The position numbers and the translations under genes were made by a program. This document shows, in pieces, positions 36,001-46,479 of a DNA stretch of 64,000 nucleotides (the stretch's first letter is position 1; each line of letters opens with the position of its first letter). Below the pieces are notes generated by a model that made no database searches, had not been told where the DNA came from, and was given only the letters and a program-made list of their open reading frames with translations. The DNA is from Zychaea mexicana (Eukaryota; Mucoromycota; Mucoromycetes; Mucorales; Lichtheimiaceae), in NCBI RefSeq assembly GCF_025766255.1, contig NW_026516667.1, forward strand, positions 558,001 through 622,000. Reading direction: 5' to 3'.

Positions 36001-36289
36001 GTGTTGCTTCCCTGGTTAGGCTATTAGTTATCGGTACTGTACATGAAGCAAACAAGCACTTTCTTCTGACAGAACAACCCTACACACAAATGGTATACAG
36101 TAATTACTAGTCCGCACATCATTTGGTAGACATCATTTGAGCTTTTATCAGTGTTATATCTATAGGTGCGAATATATACGAATTTGTAGATAAGAAACAA
36201 GCACCAAGAAAACTATGTATACTAGTGCCTTCTTTTTTCTCCTGTTATATTTCGTCTTTTTCTCCCATACATATATTAGTTGGAGTGCC
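33052..36289. other. Gene-poor stretch
   Basis: No intact gene is seen. The first 150 bases are probably the carnitine acyltransferase promoter. Between 34990 and 35475 the minus strand has protein-like peptides interrupted by stops (listed separately). The other ORFs are short and without features. Confidence 0.5.
34990..35475 (-). pseudogene. Decayed coding remnant, family unknown
   Basis: Reading the minus strand, one frame gives HTYLHLNPKL, stop, RASGKGERSPFATRILPSE, stop, FVEYKKATVYISSTTDHYAS and onward. Further on, another frame gives SESTTTIDQAFITYHDNSTD, an Asp-rich run and QEALNNSNSLAIQTT. The amino acid balance is that of a real protein rather than of random AT-rich DNA, but stops and a frame change break it. 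I cannot name the family. Confidence 0.35.
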
Positions 36290-36705
36290 GTGGCTCGTCA
36301 GCATACGGTGATATTTCCAAGATTTGCACAACCGTTTATTGCTAACTTTGGAAAGCTGCTATGACAGACGACAGGACCAAGGATCATTCGCAAGTATATC
36401 GATTTTGCCTTGTTTGATCGTATAAATGACAGGCGCTTCTTCACTAATCTTGACGCTATGTAAGCTACCTATTTTCGGACTGAGTCTGTATCTTGGGCTA
36501 ATGGAACGACAGTCGCTGCAGTTGGCCGATAGTGATCGTCATTTTTATAGCTACAAGTATGTGTGGGCTTAATAGAAGAAAGGTATGTTGCTGACAGGAA
36601 ATTAAGTCAAAAGTGCAATATAAACTTTCACTTAGCCTGGTCGTCGCTCATATTAATAATGTACACTATGACGAGCGAACCAAGTTGTTCTGGATTCGTG
36701 GCAAG
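36290..36705 (+). pseudogene. Broken gene, unidentified family, with a recognisable intron
   Basis: The first frame reads HTVIFPRFAQPFIANFGKLL, a TGA, then GPRIIRKYIDFALFDRINDR and FFTNLDAM before a TAA. A +1 shift continues LPIFGLSLYLGLMERQSLQL and ADSDRHFYSY up to a GTATGT donor at 36557. After a TTAG acceptor (exon from 36636) it continues LVVAHINNVHYDERTKLFWI, RGK, to a second donor GTAAAG at 36706. Protein-like sequence and intact splice sites with stops between them indicate a recently disabled gene, or one with extra unrecognised introns over the stops. I do not recognise the family. Confidence 0.45.
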
Positions 36706-37564
36706 GTAAAGGGTAAGGAAAGCGGATAACAGGGAGACCTTCAACCTTTACAGAGAACGAGGTTGCAGTACCATGATGTATCACCCCGGGTATAACATGT
36801 GTATTTTAAACAACTTCAGTCGGGTTAGTTCTATCGTTTAGCTTTCTATTGAATAAGAATAGGCAATTGGTAACTCCTACTACAGCTGGTTCTCATTGTG
36901 GTGTCGCCGCATGTTCTATTAAAAGAATAGCGAGAGAACAAGACCAACAATCGTAGGACAAGCCTGAATGTCATCTAATTATCTTGTCTATGGTGGTATT
37001 GTGCCGCTGTGGTCAGTGTTTTTGTGTTAAAAGATATTTTATACGAAGGTGAAAGCGTCTAAACGGTACTGAGCAAAAACACCAAAGGAAAAAGGCTTGC
37101 TGAAATTCGTCACAAAGCCTGATAGTGAAATAGCGTCAGAAGAGCAGGGTCATATTAGGAACAAAGTAGAAAGGGGAGGTTTCACGTGAGCCAAAACAAT
37201 CGCTCAAAATTACAAATACGGAAACTGGTCCTTTCAAGGTTTTTGTGATAGCCGAAAAAAGACGGATCATCTTACAAGGTATAGATCAACGGAAGAGGAT
37301 CGTAAAGTTCTTTTGCAGGAATGCTTTTAAGCGTACCAAATAACCCTCGTGCTTTGTCGGATTGCTGTGGTGCTGAAAGAATTTTTTCGATTGTATTTTA
37401 GCTATGACTCAACTAAGAGATGCTGGGCGTGCATATAAATCAACAAATCTATTGGCTATCCATCTGATTTACTTTTTTTTATTGTTGACAAGCTTTTTGG
37501 GTCCTTCAACTCAATAAGAGCAGCGAACCTGTACACACAACCACGAGGAGCGAAATATATAAAT
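36706..37564. other. Intergenic, promoter side of the phosphoserine phosphatase gene
   Basis: No ORF of note. The sequence is AT-rich. A CACGTG E-box-type hexamer occurs near 37183, a possible bHLH site, but a single hexamer is weak evidence. Confidence 0.4.
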
Positions 37565-39170
37565 ATGTCGACTGCAGCAGTGACTTCACCACCACCGAAG
37601 GCCATGCTCAATCAAAAGGTCTTGGTGTCCATGGCAGGCCCACACGGCACTGACATTGTTGGTGCTGTGCTCGAATGCCTTGCCAAGCACCCTTGCGACA
37701 TTAACGATTGCATGCTTTCGCGTCTCTACCACCATGTCACTTTTGGCGTTCTAATCACCTTACGGTCCGAAAGTAATGCCATTTTTACTGACCTGGCTGA
37801 AGCTGCTGCCAAGTGGGACGCTACATTGACCTACGATGTGCCTGATACCCAAGCAACTGAACCACCTGTCCGTCACAACCAACAAGCACACCGCATTGGC
37901 CCCAAGGGCGATATCCATATCCCACCCTCCCTTGAAGAAGCACCTTATTCAAACCGTATCAAGTATGCTGCTAGTATCTTGAATCAGAATGGTTTGCAGC
38001 CTTCCTTTTTGAACGACTGGACCCAGTTTTGTTTACGTTATCGTATCTCTGTCGAGAAATTGTCCCGTCTGAACAAGGGTGGCGACACGCTATCATGCGC
38101 AGATTTCCGCTTGAGTGTCCCCAGCTCGGCCGACATGAATCAGTTGCGAACTGACCTGTTTGAAATGTCGGCAAGCCATGGAACGGATATCGCCTTGCAA
38201 CCCGATGATGTGTTCCGCAAAAACAAGCGTTTAGTTGTCTTTGATATGGATTCCACGTTGATTCGTCAAGAGGTTATCGATGAGATTGCTCGTCATGCTG
38301 GTGTGGTGGATCAAGTTGCAGTAAGTACATATCAAGTGGGAGGGAGGTGTGAATAAATGCACCAGTAGTTAGGTAGCAGGAATGGTACTTATGAATGTGC
38401 CTATCTATATGCGAATCGTCTTTTCCTATAGGCCATCACGGAAGCTGCAATGAATGGAGAAATTGATTTCAAGGAGTCGCTTCGTCGTCGTGTAGCCTTG
38501 TTGAATGGCACCAGTGTCGATGTGCTTGAAAAGGTCAAGGAAAGCTTGACGTTTACTGAGGGTGCCCATTTCTTGTGCCGCGCTTTGAAGAAACTCGGAT
38601 TCAAGCTTGCTGTGATCAGCGGCGGTTTCATTCCACTTGCTCGTTATGTCAAAGCTGAGCTTGGTTTGGATTATGCATTTGCTAACCAGGTAAATTACAG
38701 CAGGCCCAAAAGAGGAAGGATCGGGGCTGATGCTTTTGATTTGTTACGATCAATTATACACATAGCTCAAGGTATCGGCCGACGGCAAGACGTTTACGGG
38801 TGAAACGGTGGGTCCTGTTGTGGATGGTATCCGTAAAGCTGAACTGTTGGATGTGATTGCTCAAGCTGAAGGCGTTACACCCAAACAAGTGATTGCTGTA
38901 GGTGATGGTGCCAATGATCTATGGATGCTGAATAAGGCGGGTCTGGGCATTGCTTTCAATGCCAAGCCCCGTGTACAGGAACAGGTAAAAAGGAAGCAGG
39001 AATCTTGCCGGGCGTGTTGTGCGTGGATATGAAAGGTCCAAGAAACTCTAATGCTAAGCAATTACCTTTCTTAGGCTCCCTCCCGTATCAACCAAAAGAG
39101 CTTGGTCTATGTGCTCACTTTGCTGGGTTTCTCTGATCAAGACTTGGAGCAGTTGAGCTCGGACTATTAG
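37565..39170 (+). CDS. Phosphoserine phosphatase with N-terminal ACT-like domains (SerB type)
   Basis: Four exons (37565-38320, 38432-38689, 38766-38984, 39075-39170) give 442 residues. The N-terminal half has ACT-like repeats (QKVLVSMAGPHGTDIVGAVL; then FRLSVPSSADMNQLR), as in long SerB proteins. The HAD phosphatase half has motif I VVFDMDSTLI (nucleophile D227, acid D229), EVIDEIARHAG, motif II AVISGGFIPLA, and motifs III/IV (lysine region and VIAVGDGANDLWML). It catalyses the last step of the phosphorylated serine pathway, O-phosphoserine to L-serine, in the cytosol. ACT domains often give serine feedback, but whether they do here is inference. For exon 3 the acceptor at 38765 is preferred over the AG at 38771, because it gives ANQLKVSADGKTF, as in relatives. 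Confidence 0.93.
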
Positions 39171-39619
39171 CTCCTTTTCTCGTCCTATCCCCAACGTAAC
39201 GCATACATCTGGTCACCATTTAAACAGAAGAAAGGGACAGAACCAATGCATAACATTTGTATAGATAAATTTAAAAGAAAAGAAATCCTACTATAATATC
39301 ATCATCGCCCTACTGTATAATAGAAACACGAGCACACCTGCAAAGGCAACCTTTCATTTAATGGCCCCCTTACATATTAGAATCCAAGAAAATGATTTTT
39401 TCCAGGTCGGTTAAAGTTTTCGCCTTTGTGGGAATACAAGGATTAAGATTGCATAAACTGTATGGGCTAAAGAAAGCCTATATATTCTGTACTAATCCCA
39501 GGCTTGTGTATACATACAGTGATCAAACTCGAGGGAATACACATAATACAAATTGATGATGTGGGTAAAAGGAAAATAGCAGAGAGTCTATAGTGTACGC
39601 ACGACAAAGTGTGTTGGTT
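39171..39619. other. Intergenic between convergent genes
   Basis: This holds the 3' ends of the convergent phosphoserine phosphatase and Pmp3 genes. It is AT-rich and contains no ORF of note. Confidence 0.6.
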
Positions 39620-40037
39620 TTAAGCGTTTTGGGGTACTGCGCCGTAACCGCCCTGCTGGGGTGGCTGTATATCTCTGCCTTCAAACTGTCTTGCTTCTCT
39701 TTCCTTGATCATAACGTAAAACGCGTGCAAATGGCCTATAAAACGCAGAGAAATAAATAAATAACCTCGTTACGCCTGCTAATCACTACTGTAATCGTCA
39801 TAGCATTCATTTTCCATCCGAGCCATGACATCTCTTACCAGGAAGATAACCAAGGATCGTCAAACATCTGTTATTGAAGCAGCACACAGCACTATCAGTA
39901 TAGATGCACTCATAAAAGTAAGCAAAACAGATAGCTTACATGTTGATCCAAAAGTCAGCATGGCATCCGCGCATAAGGAAGACACCGAGAGGAGGTAAAA
40001 GTAAGATGATGATTATCAAGCAGCAATCACCGACCAT
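39620..40037 (-). CDS. Pmp3/RCI2-type plasma membrane proteolipid
   Basis: Three exons (39940-40037, 39839-39867, 39620-39735), including a 29-nt micro-exon, give 80 residues; no single ORF is long enough to reveal the gene. The Pmp3 signature is complete: two membrane helices around LLLPPLGVFLMRGCHADFWI and CLTILGYLPGHLHAFYVM. A hydrophilic tail follows (KEREARQFEGRDIQPPQQ) and ends GYGAVPQNA, so this is a tailed form, longer than yeast Pmp3 (55). Pmp3 proteins sit in the plasma membrane and limit membrane hyperpolarisation and Na+/K+ sensitivity; they are often stress-induced. It is convergent with the phosphoserine phosphatase gene. Confidence 0.92.
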
Positions 40038-41050
40038 GTTTGTAGAAAAAACAACTCTTTTTGATAAACAAAGGAAGAAAAATAAAAGTGAAAGAAAGAG
40101 GCCAAGAACCAAAAAGAACTGGGGAGAAATATAAAAGAAAGCCTTGGCGGGAAATCAACGACAATGCCATGCAAAAGTGATTATACAACATCAGCCATTT
40201 CCCTTCGGCGCTGTTCTAAAAAACGGTTTGCGTAATATAATCGTCCCCTCGAGAAAACGGAAGAAGCGAGCGACGATCCCGTTCAAGCGCGATATACGTT
40301 CCTTCATTTCCGCATAAGGTATGCTTTGTTTGAGAGATTGATGATTAGCCTTTTATGTCGGGAATAAGTTAATGTAGTCAGGTTAGAGGAGATTCTCTTC
40401 TACTTGCCCTGTTTATCATCGTACGACTAGCATTAGTTGCAATGATAATACATACTGTTTCAGTCACAATGCAGGTGTGTACTCACCAAAATACCAAGAC
40501 ATGTGACGTTACTCTGTCGTATTGTAATACCTTCAGAAACAACAACAGCAACCATGCAACGAAAAGGAAGCGAGAGGCAACAACGAATACTTGCTCTAAC
40601 ATTTCTCTAAGTTTGGAGGGTCCAGGCGGTTGTTTTTCGTGCCATCCTATACATGATAGCCTATAGGTCATGACAGGATATGGTTTGACTGCTTTGCTTT
40701 GGTCTGTTTTCAAGAGTGACCTGTGTGTCTAGATGCAAGATGATGATACGTTTGCTTTCTGATTTTGGCGCTTTTCCTAAAACAACCAACTTTCGTACAA
40801 CTCTGACATCTTGCATGATGCATGTTGCAAAAGACAGAGTGTGTAGTTTCTCTTTTAGCAGTCGAGTCATTGAGAATGTCATGAATCCTTACTTTTCTTC
40901 GATAGTAAATACAGTACGCACGCCCTGTGTTGCTCAACTTTTTGTTGTAATTATTATTGGTGTCTGTGATTGGATCTTACCTAGATGAATCCCGGCAGGT
41001 CAGCAATAACGATGTGCTACTAGGGATATGCCAACTAGAACTCCAAGTAC
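40038..41050. other. Intergenic upstream of Pmp3
   Basis: Probable Pmp3 promoter and neighbouring non-coding DNA. Several overlapping ORFs of 70-90 codons (40442-40988, both strands) lack family features and look random. Confidence 0.5.
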
Positions 41051-41215
41051 CTACTTGGCGGCTTTACAGATCAAGCCACAGCGACTAAGAATCATTTGAC
41101 GATGTATCTTGTTGCCGTATGCAGCATCATAGTTGTAAAGATCCCCTGGAAGTTTGACCGTGGTTGGCATGTAGAAGGTAAACATTGGAAGCCCTGCTTG
41201 CGGATGTGCCGCCAT
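41051..41215 (-). CDS. Small ORF, 54 residues, unidentified
   Basis: An ATG frame in good context (ATATACCATGGCG), preceded by a TATATA stretch. It begins MAAHPQAGLPMFTFYMP and contains TTVKLPGDLYNYDAAYGNK, IHRQMILSRCGLICKAAK, then stop. The composition is protein-like, with few rare codons. Short length and a basic C-terminus would fit a small mitochondrial or ribosome-associated protein, but I cannot name a family. A GTAGGT donor overlaps the stop codon (AAGTAGGTAC), so the frame could instead splice on to another exon. Confidence 0.45.
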   Translation of the reverse strand: MAAHPQAGLPMFTFYMPTTVKLPGDLYNYDAAYGNKIHRQMILSRCGLICKAAK

Positions 41216-42137
41216 GGTATATATTCGTTTAATTGTGATACTTGAGGGTTGCTTGACTGTTGTGAGAAACTGTGATAGTGAAAGGCGTTACGTAAACCAT
41301 GTGATCTGAATGCTCGGTTGCTCTAATTACATAACTAACGCCCTGTATCAAGGCTCTCTATAGCAATGCAAGTATTATAATAGACATATGAATAAGATAG
41401 AAATCAAAAAGTGCACAATAACAAGAAGGCATATATGCATTCGTAGTAAGCGTAGCCTTGAACATCGGCTCTTAGTCGCTGCTTGCTCCAGCCACACCAT
41501 CCAATCTTCGAGTTTCCCGGCTCAGTTGCCTTATCAACGAGTTTCACCACGCCAACATCAGTTATATTTCGAAATTCATAGAGATAAATATGTCATAACG
41601 TGCTTACGTTGCCAAGCAAGGTCAAGCTATCATCGGTAGCAGCGACAACGATTTCAAAGAGAGATATTCGAGGGCTGACATCACATCAATTCGATGAAGC
41701 TTTACAACTGGAGAGTTGACTGCATGGGTCATTAATGTTGCTTGCTGAAAAAAACAGGTTTTGCACAGAGTTACACAATCATATTGATTCGGAGTCAATC
41801 CCAGCGGATTGATCTAGTGCGCACACGCTAATTCGCTTGTTTGTATATCGCAACACTGAAACATGTAGCGAAAAAATAAAAGCAACGGACAAAGATGAGT
41901 TTCACACGTTTATATAGTTCAAAAGAAGAAAGCCCCTCAAGGAAAAAGTCTCAAACACGGTGGCTCTTCTGAAATTGTACCTTACTTTAAAATCAACACA
42001 AAAGAGTAAAAGAAAGGAAAAGAAAAACAGTACAGGGGAAAAAATGGACAAAATGTATACAGAAAAGTAACCTTTCAATAGCCGGGATTTGGGGGAAGAA
42101 AGAAAGATGTATGGTCGACGGAAGAATGCGACAATTC
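41216..42137. other. Intergenic downstream of the subtilase
   Basis: It contains the subtilase 3' UTR (AT-rich, with A-rich runs near 42000-42070). An 83-codon ORF at 41388-41639 has no recognisable features. Nothing else is seen. Confidence 0.5.
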
Positions 42138-43666
42138 TTAAGCGGTGCTGAAGTTGTTGAAGACAATCAAGTTGGGCGTCTTGCTTGGAATGTTACCAAG
42201 CTTGCCAGAAGTGCCAAACTCAATGATCTTATCCTTGATCATTTTCGGTGTGACATTCTCGCCTTCTTCTAAGCTCAAGAAGTAGGCAGCCAAACCAGCA
42301 ACGTGAGGTGCAGCCATGGATGTACCTGCAGATTCAATCGAGGTGTTAGTGAAACCGCCTACAAGCCATCCAACTTGGACTAAAATTTCTTACCAGAGAT
42401 GGTCATTGTGCTGTAGGGGCTGGTGTTCCAGACAGACATGATATCCTGACCAGGCGCAAAGACATCGACACACTCGCCATAGTTTGAGAAGTATGCACGT
42501 TCGTCACGCAAGTTCGTGGCACCAACAGTGATGGCATTCTCAGCAGCAGCAGGCGAGTACTTGCATGCGTCACGGTTATCATTGCCCTGGGTAAGAGGTA
42601 GAGCGTTAGAACACGACCACTATGTCATGCTGTGGTTGTTGCTTAGGATTACACTTACAGCAGCAACGGAAAAGATAACTCCAGCATCAACAGCATTGTT
42701 GACTGCTTGATCCAAGGCACGGGACTTGCCGCCACCGAGCGACATGTTTGCAACAGCTCCCTTGTACTTGCTGCCATTCTTCTTGGCAGCGGCGGCATCA
42801 ATCTGATGCTGCTCCACAGCCCAGTTGATACCGGCCAAAACTTCCGAGTTGCTACCGGAACCCTGAGCGCTCAAGACCTTGACAGCGACTGGATTGGCCT
42901 TCTTGGCGACACCAAAGCGCTGGCCGGAAATTGTACCGGCACAGTGCGATCCGTGACCGTTGCCGTCGGTATCGCCATCCTTGGCAAAAGTGGCGCCCCA
43001 GCTTGCGCGGCCATGGAAATCGTGATGATCAACGTTGATACCGGTATCGATGACAAAGACCTTGACACCCTCGCCGCCATTTTCATCATAGGAGTACTTG
43101 TTGAAGGTCCGAAGCGTCAGCTCGCCTCGGTGGGCAATGCGAGAAAGACCCCAGGGTGCGTTGCGCTGCAGCTCTGACGCATACATGATCGAATCTTTTT
43201 CAACGTAGGCCACCTGATATCCAAAATCATTCATTTCCATGTTGAGCTTTAATCTCCTTTGTTATTCTCTTTAAACGTTTCATGATAGCAGTTATAACAT
43301 TACCTCAGGAGAGCTACGGATATGATGCAGTGTTTCCGGGGAGAATTTGCCTGCGTAGCCACGCCAGCCGGGTGAGTCGTACGTCAGCTTGATACCAGCC
43401 GCAGCATCGGCGTCAAGATATTCAATCAAGGACTCGTCTCGCTTGGCAAAACTGCTGACCCAGTGGCAATGCGACTGAGCAGCAGTCATGTCAACGTGGT
43501 CCTTTAAAACGACAATGTACGAATCGCTAATGGTCTCGGCTTCAGGAGAGTGAAACAGAGGGGCTAATTCGGCATCGGAAGAGAGCCAATCGTCGAGTGT
43601 GGGCAAAGCATTTGCAAAGCCAGCAAGCAGCAAGACAGAGGAAGTAAGAATATTGAGTTTGACCAT
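42138..43666 (-). CDS. Secreted subtilisin-like serine protease (S8, proteinase K/cerevisin type)
   Basis: Four exons (43304-43666, 42659-43213, 42394-42586, 42138-42325) give 432 residues. A signal peptide spans about 1-20 (VLLLAGFANALP). An I9 propeptide follows (DSYIVVLKDHVDM, then GWRGYAGKFSPETL). The peptidase domain starts near RNAPWGLSRIAHRG. The catalytic triad is visible: D177 in VFVIDTGINVDH, H208 in GNGHGSHCAGTI, S373 in GTSMAAPHVAG, with the oxyanion Asn in GNDNRDACKYSPAA. These are broad-specificity endoproteases, secreted or vacuolar, made as zymogens whose propeptide is cut off autocatalytically. The start is the ATG directly before the hydrophobic leader; the upstream in-frame codons start without one. 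The protein has no C-terminal extension or anchor. Confidence 0.95.
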
Positions 43667-46479
43667 GATTCGGGTTGTGTTTTGGGAATGGAAAAAGTGA
43701 AAGTAAAAGAGAAGCGTGCGAGAACAGTAATGAAATACGTCAACGTCTTTTATCGTGCGTCCGTCGGAACTTTCATGACGAATCACATCGCTTTCTTTTG
43801 TTTCAAATTGATGCACGCATGGCGCTGGCCCTGGAATCCTTTCTTCCCAACGGGTCAGGGGGACACTACTGCTGTTGTCGCCGTTTCATCCTTAACGTTT
43901 TGCGCATTGTTGCCATGCTATAGTGGCTTTCTCCCTTGACTTCTTGCAGTGCCATTGCTTGATCCTTACCCAAAACCAACGAAGATTGTATGGTCATACA
44001 AAGAATGGCGACTCTTCCCTCAGCCATTTCTTAGCCTGACTCTATCAATCCCTCTGTTTTCCCATGCGCTTAATTCGGCTATATATGCAGATGATAACGG
44101 TATACGTACGCTCGATTTCCTTTGATAGGTCGGGAAATTAAATGGATGTACACATCCATGCGGCATAGGAGAAGCATCTGCTCTAGTACAGCATCGCATC
44201 GATTCGCTTTACCCATATTGAAACAAATACACATATTCTAGAACATACATTTCTGCATAATATTTTCTACTTGAAAATCAGCAACACAGGAAGCTGAGCA
44301 ATCTAAATTATTGCACGTTTGGATACACGAAAAGGCGTCAAGAACAAGGAGGAGGGCGTTCGCATTTATCACAAACTTGATGCCACCATAGACGATATTT
44401 CTATGGGATACCACCCTAGTAACCTCACAGCATTGATGAATTGTATTCCACTATCTCTTTCTGTGTCTCATGGGAAAAAATAATCAAGGTTTGGAATTAT
44501 CTGTAACAACACTGGAAGGGGTGAGCATTGACAAAATATTGGTAGGAACGACTTTCTGCATCAGGTACATATTTTACTTATTCTCCTTGTTACTGCCACA
44601 AGAAATTACAGAATCTACGAGTAAATTACTAGAATTTGTGTTTTTCTATGCCGTCCAGATCTTTCTTAACCATGAGACAGACCGAATCTCTATCTTGAGG
44701 CAATTGGAGATCTGTATGCTTTATAACGCCAATATCCAATTTTCCGATAATAGGCCAGGATTGCTCCATTTGTTTCAAACACCAAACCAAGTCTAGCGTG
44801 GCAAAATGCAGTCGGCAGCAAAGACTTGGCAATACCTTTTCTAGGGTATTTAGGATGCACAGTCAACAGATCTACAAAGCATTTTTCCTCACTGTTTAGA
44901 CCGAGAGCGTATCCACCTGCAGCTGCGTCATCCATTCTTATTGCCGTCGCCGGAAACTTAAATTCTCCTCCTATGATCAGCACGGTACCAAGAACAACCT
45001 CGTTTTCCTTTCGTTCTTGCTGCTGATCATCGGTAGCTATTCGCGTTTCGAAAGCACAGACAAGCATGTATTTGTTCGTTCCTTTTGCTGTTTCACAGAT
45101 GAGTCCTTGAATGCACTCATACGTTTATAGTTTTTCTTAAGGTTTGCTACAACGGCAGTCTAATCATAATAGGAAAAAAAAGTGTGCATAAATGTACATA
45201 AGCCGCACACTGCTGTGGCATTTGCTATGGTCTCGGTCGTCGCGGCACTATAGTGACGACGCATATAATGGACCTTTTTCTATGTTGGACAGACAGTAAG
45301 TCCCATGGTCTAGCGATAGAACTCTCTCGTTGAATACACCGTTCACTAAATCGCGACTAAGGCAGAGGGGCCTTTTTGCTAGCGCTACTAATAGACCAAC
45401 CTTTTGCAGTATTGACAGTTCCATATTAATCTAGACTTTATTAGCCTTTATCCCTTCAGGGCATGGCTGCTGACCAGTTTCGGTTCGTGGCCCATGGAGG
45501 AGAAACGGAGAGAGAGAAACCAGATGGGGGATCAAGTGGACTCAGCAGAAACAGGACAGTCGACAGATATTGTAGATTACATCACTTTGAGAGCATTAAT
45601 ATCTCTTGATCGTGGCGAGTTAGGATCCGAGCTACAGATCTTCTCCATTGGAGTCAGACGCTCTGCCATCACGACTGGGAGCTGCGAATAAACGTCTTTG
45701 ACTTGATCAGTTTGATACTTTGATCTCCTTATCCCAAAGTGTAAAATGCTTTTAACCCATTTTGGACGCCTTTAGATACATTTGTGGCACTTTGAACCCA
45801 TTCAAAAGCATTTAAAAGCACTTCAAGATTTTTGAACATATCGGAACGCCTAACATACAGGGAATATGAGTTGGTCCTCCCCAATATTAATTTATTTTAT
45901 AGTTGGCTGGATAAGTGTGTGCGTAGACAGGCGCACTGTTCAAGATCCAACAAATTACACAAGGACGGATCTGCAACAGGAACAGAGGACTCTCGGCAGA
46001 TAGCATAATACGCGCATCATTTTAATACAGGGTCGCAAAGTTGATGCGCAGCATTACTGTTTCATATATGCAGTTCCTCGACCTTAGTTGTCGTCACGCC
46101 AGCAAATATTTCATGTTCACGCAGAGAAGTGCCTCGGCCTTTTTCCACAGCTGTATTGCTCTTCGCAAAACGAAAAGTTAATAGTGACATGTCCATATAA
46201 AAGAACTATTTAAAAGCTTTCAAAACTTATAGAATATTACATCGTTCTTACCCTGAAAAATCATTTTGGTCTGATATTCTGCACGAACCATCACAAGATA
46301 TGGACACTCCCATGTGCCTTCTCCCCCTCCCTCGCTCTTACAGCCGCACGCACACGATATGAAGAAACTCTCTGAAAAGATCCAGTTAAAAATTACGCTT
46401 TTTGTTGGCAGTGCCCGTGATTGCATTGAGGAAAGATAAGATGCATAAGTTGTTACTATATGTATTGTTTACCGGCACT
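43667..46479. other. Gene-poor stretch upstream of the subtilase
   Basis: It contains the subtilase promoter and the GNAT relic (listed separately). A protein-like peptide without a start lies on the plus strand near 44305-44480 (ARLDTRKGVKNKEEGVRIYH, then KLDATIDDISMGYHPSNL) and is probably a small relic. Around 45740-45850 there is a T/A-rich stretch with repeated CCATTT/GCATTTAAAAGCA-like phrases. Other ORFs are not convincing. Confidence 0.45.
44690..45124 (-). pseudogene. GNAT acetyltransferase relic
   Basis: An open frame without a clear start (CIQGLICETAKGTNKYMLVC onward) has the GNAT core: FVDLLTVHPKYPRKGIAKSL, standing for the acetyl-CoA-binding V-x-P-x-x-R/Q-x-x-G-x-A/G loop, then VFETNGAILAYYRKIGYWRY as the last strand and helix. 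The segment between the loop and the last strand is shorter than usual, and the N-terminal helices are missing. A member would transfer acetyl from acetyl-CoA to an amine of unknown identity. It is either a 5'-truncated relic or a gene whose upstream exon I missed. Confidence 0.5.
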
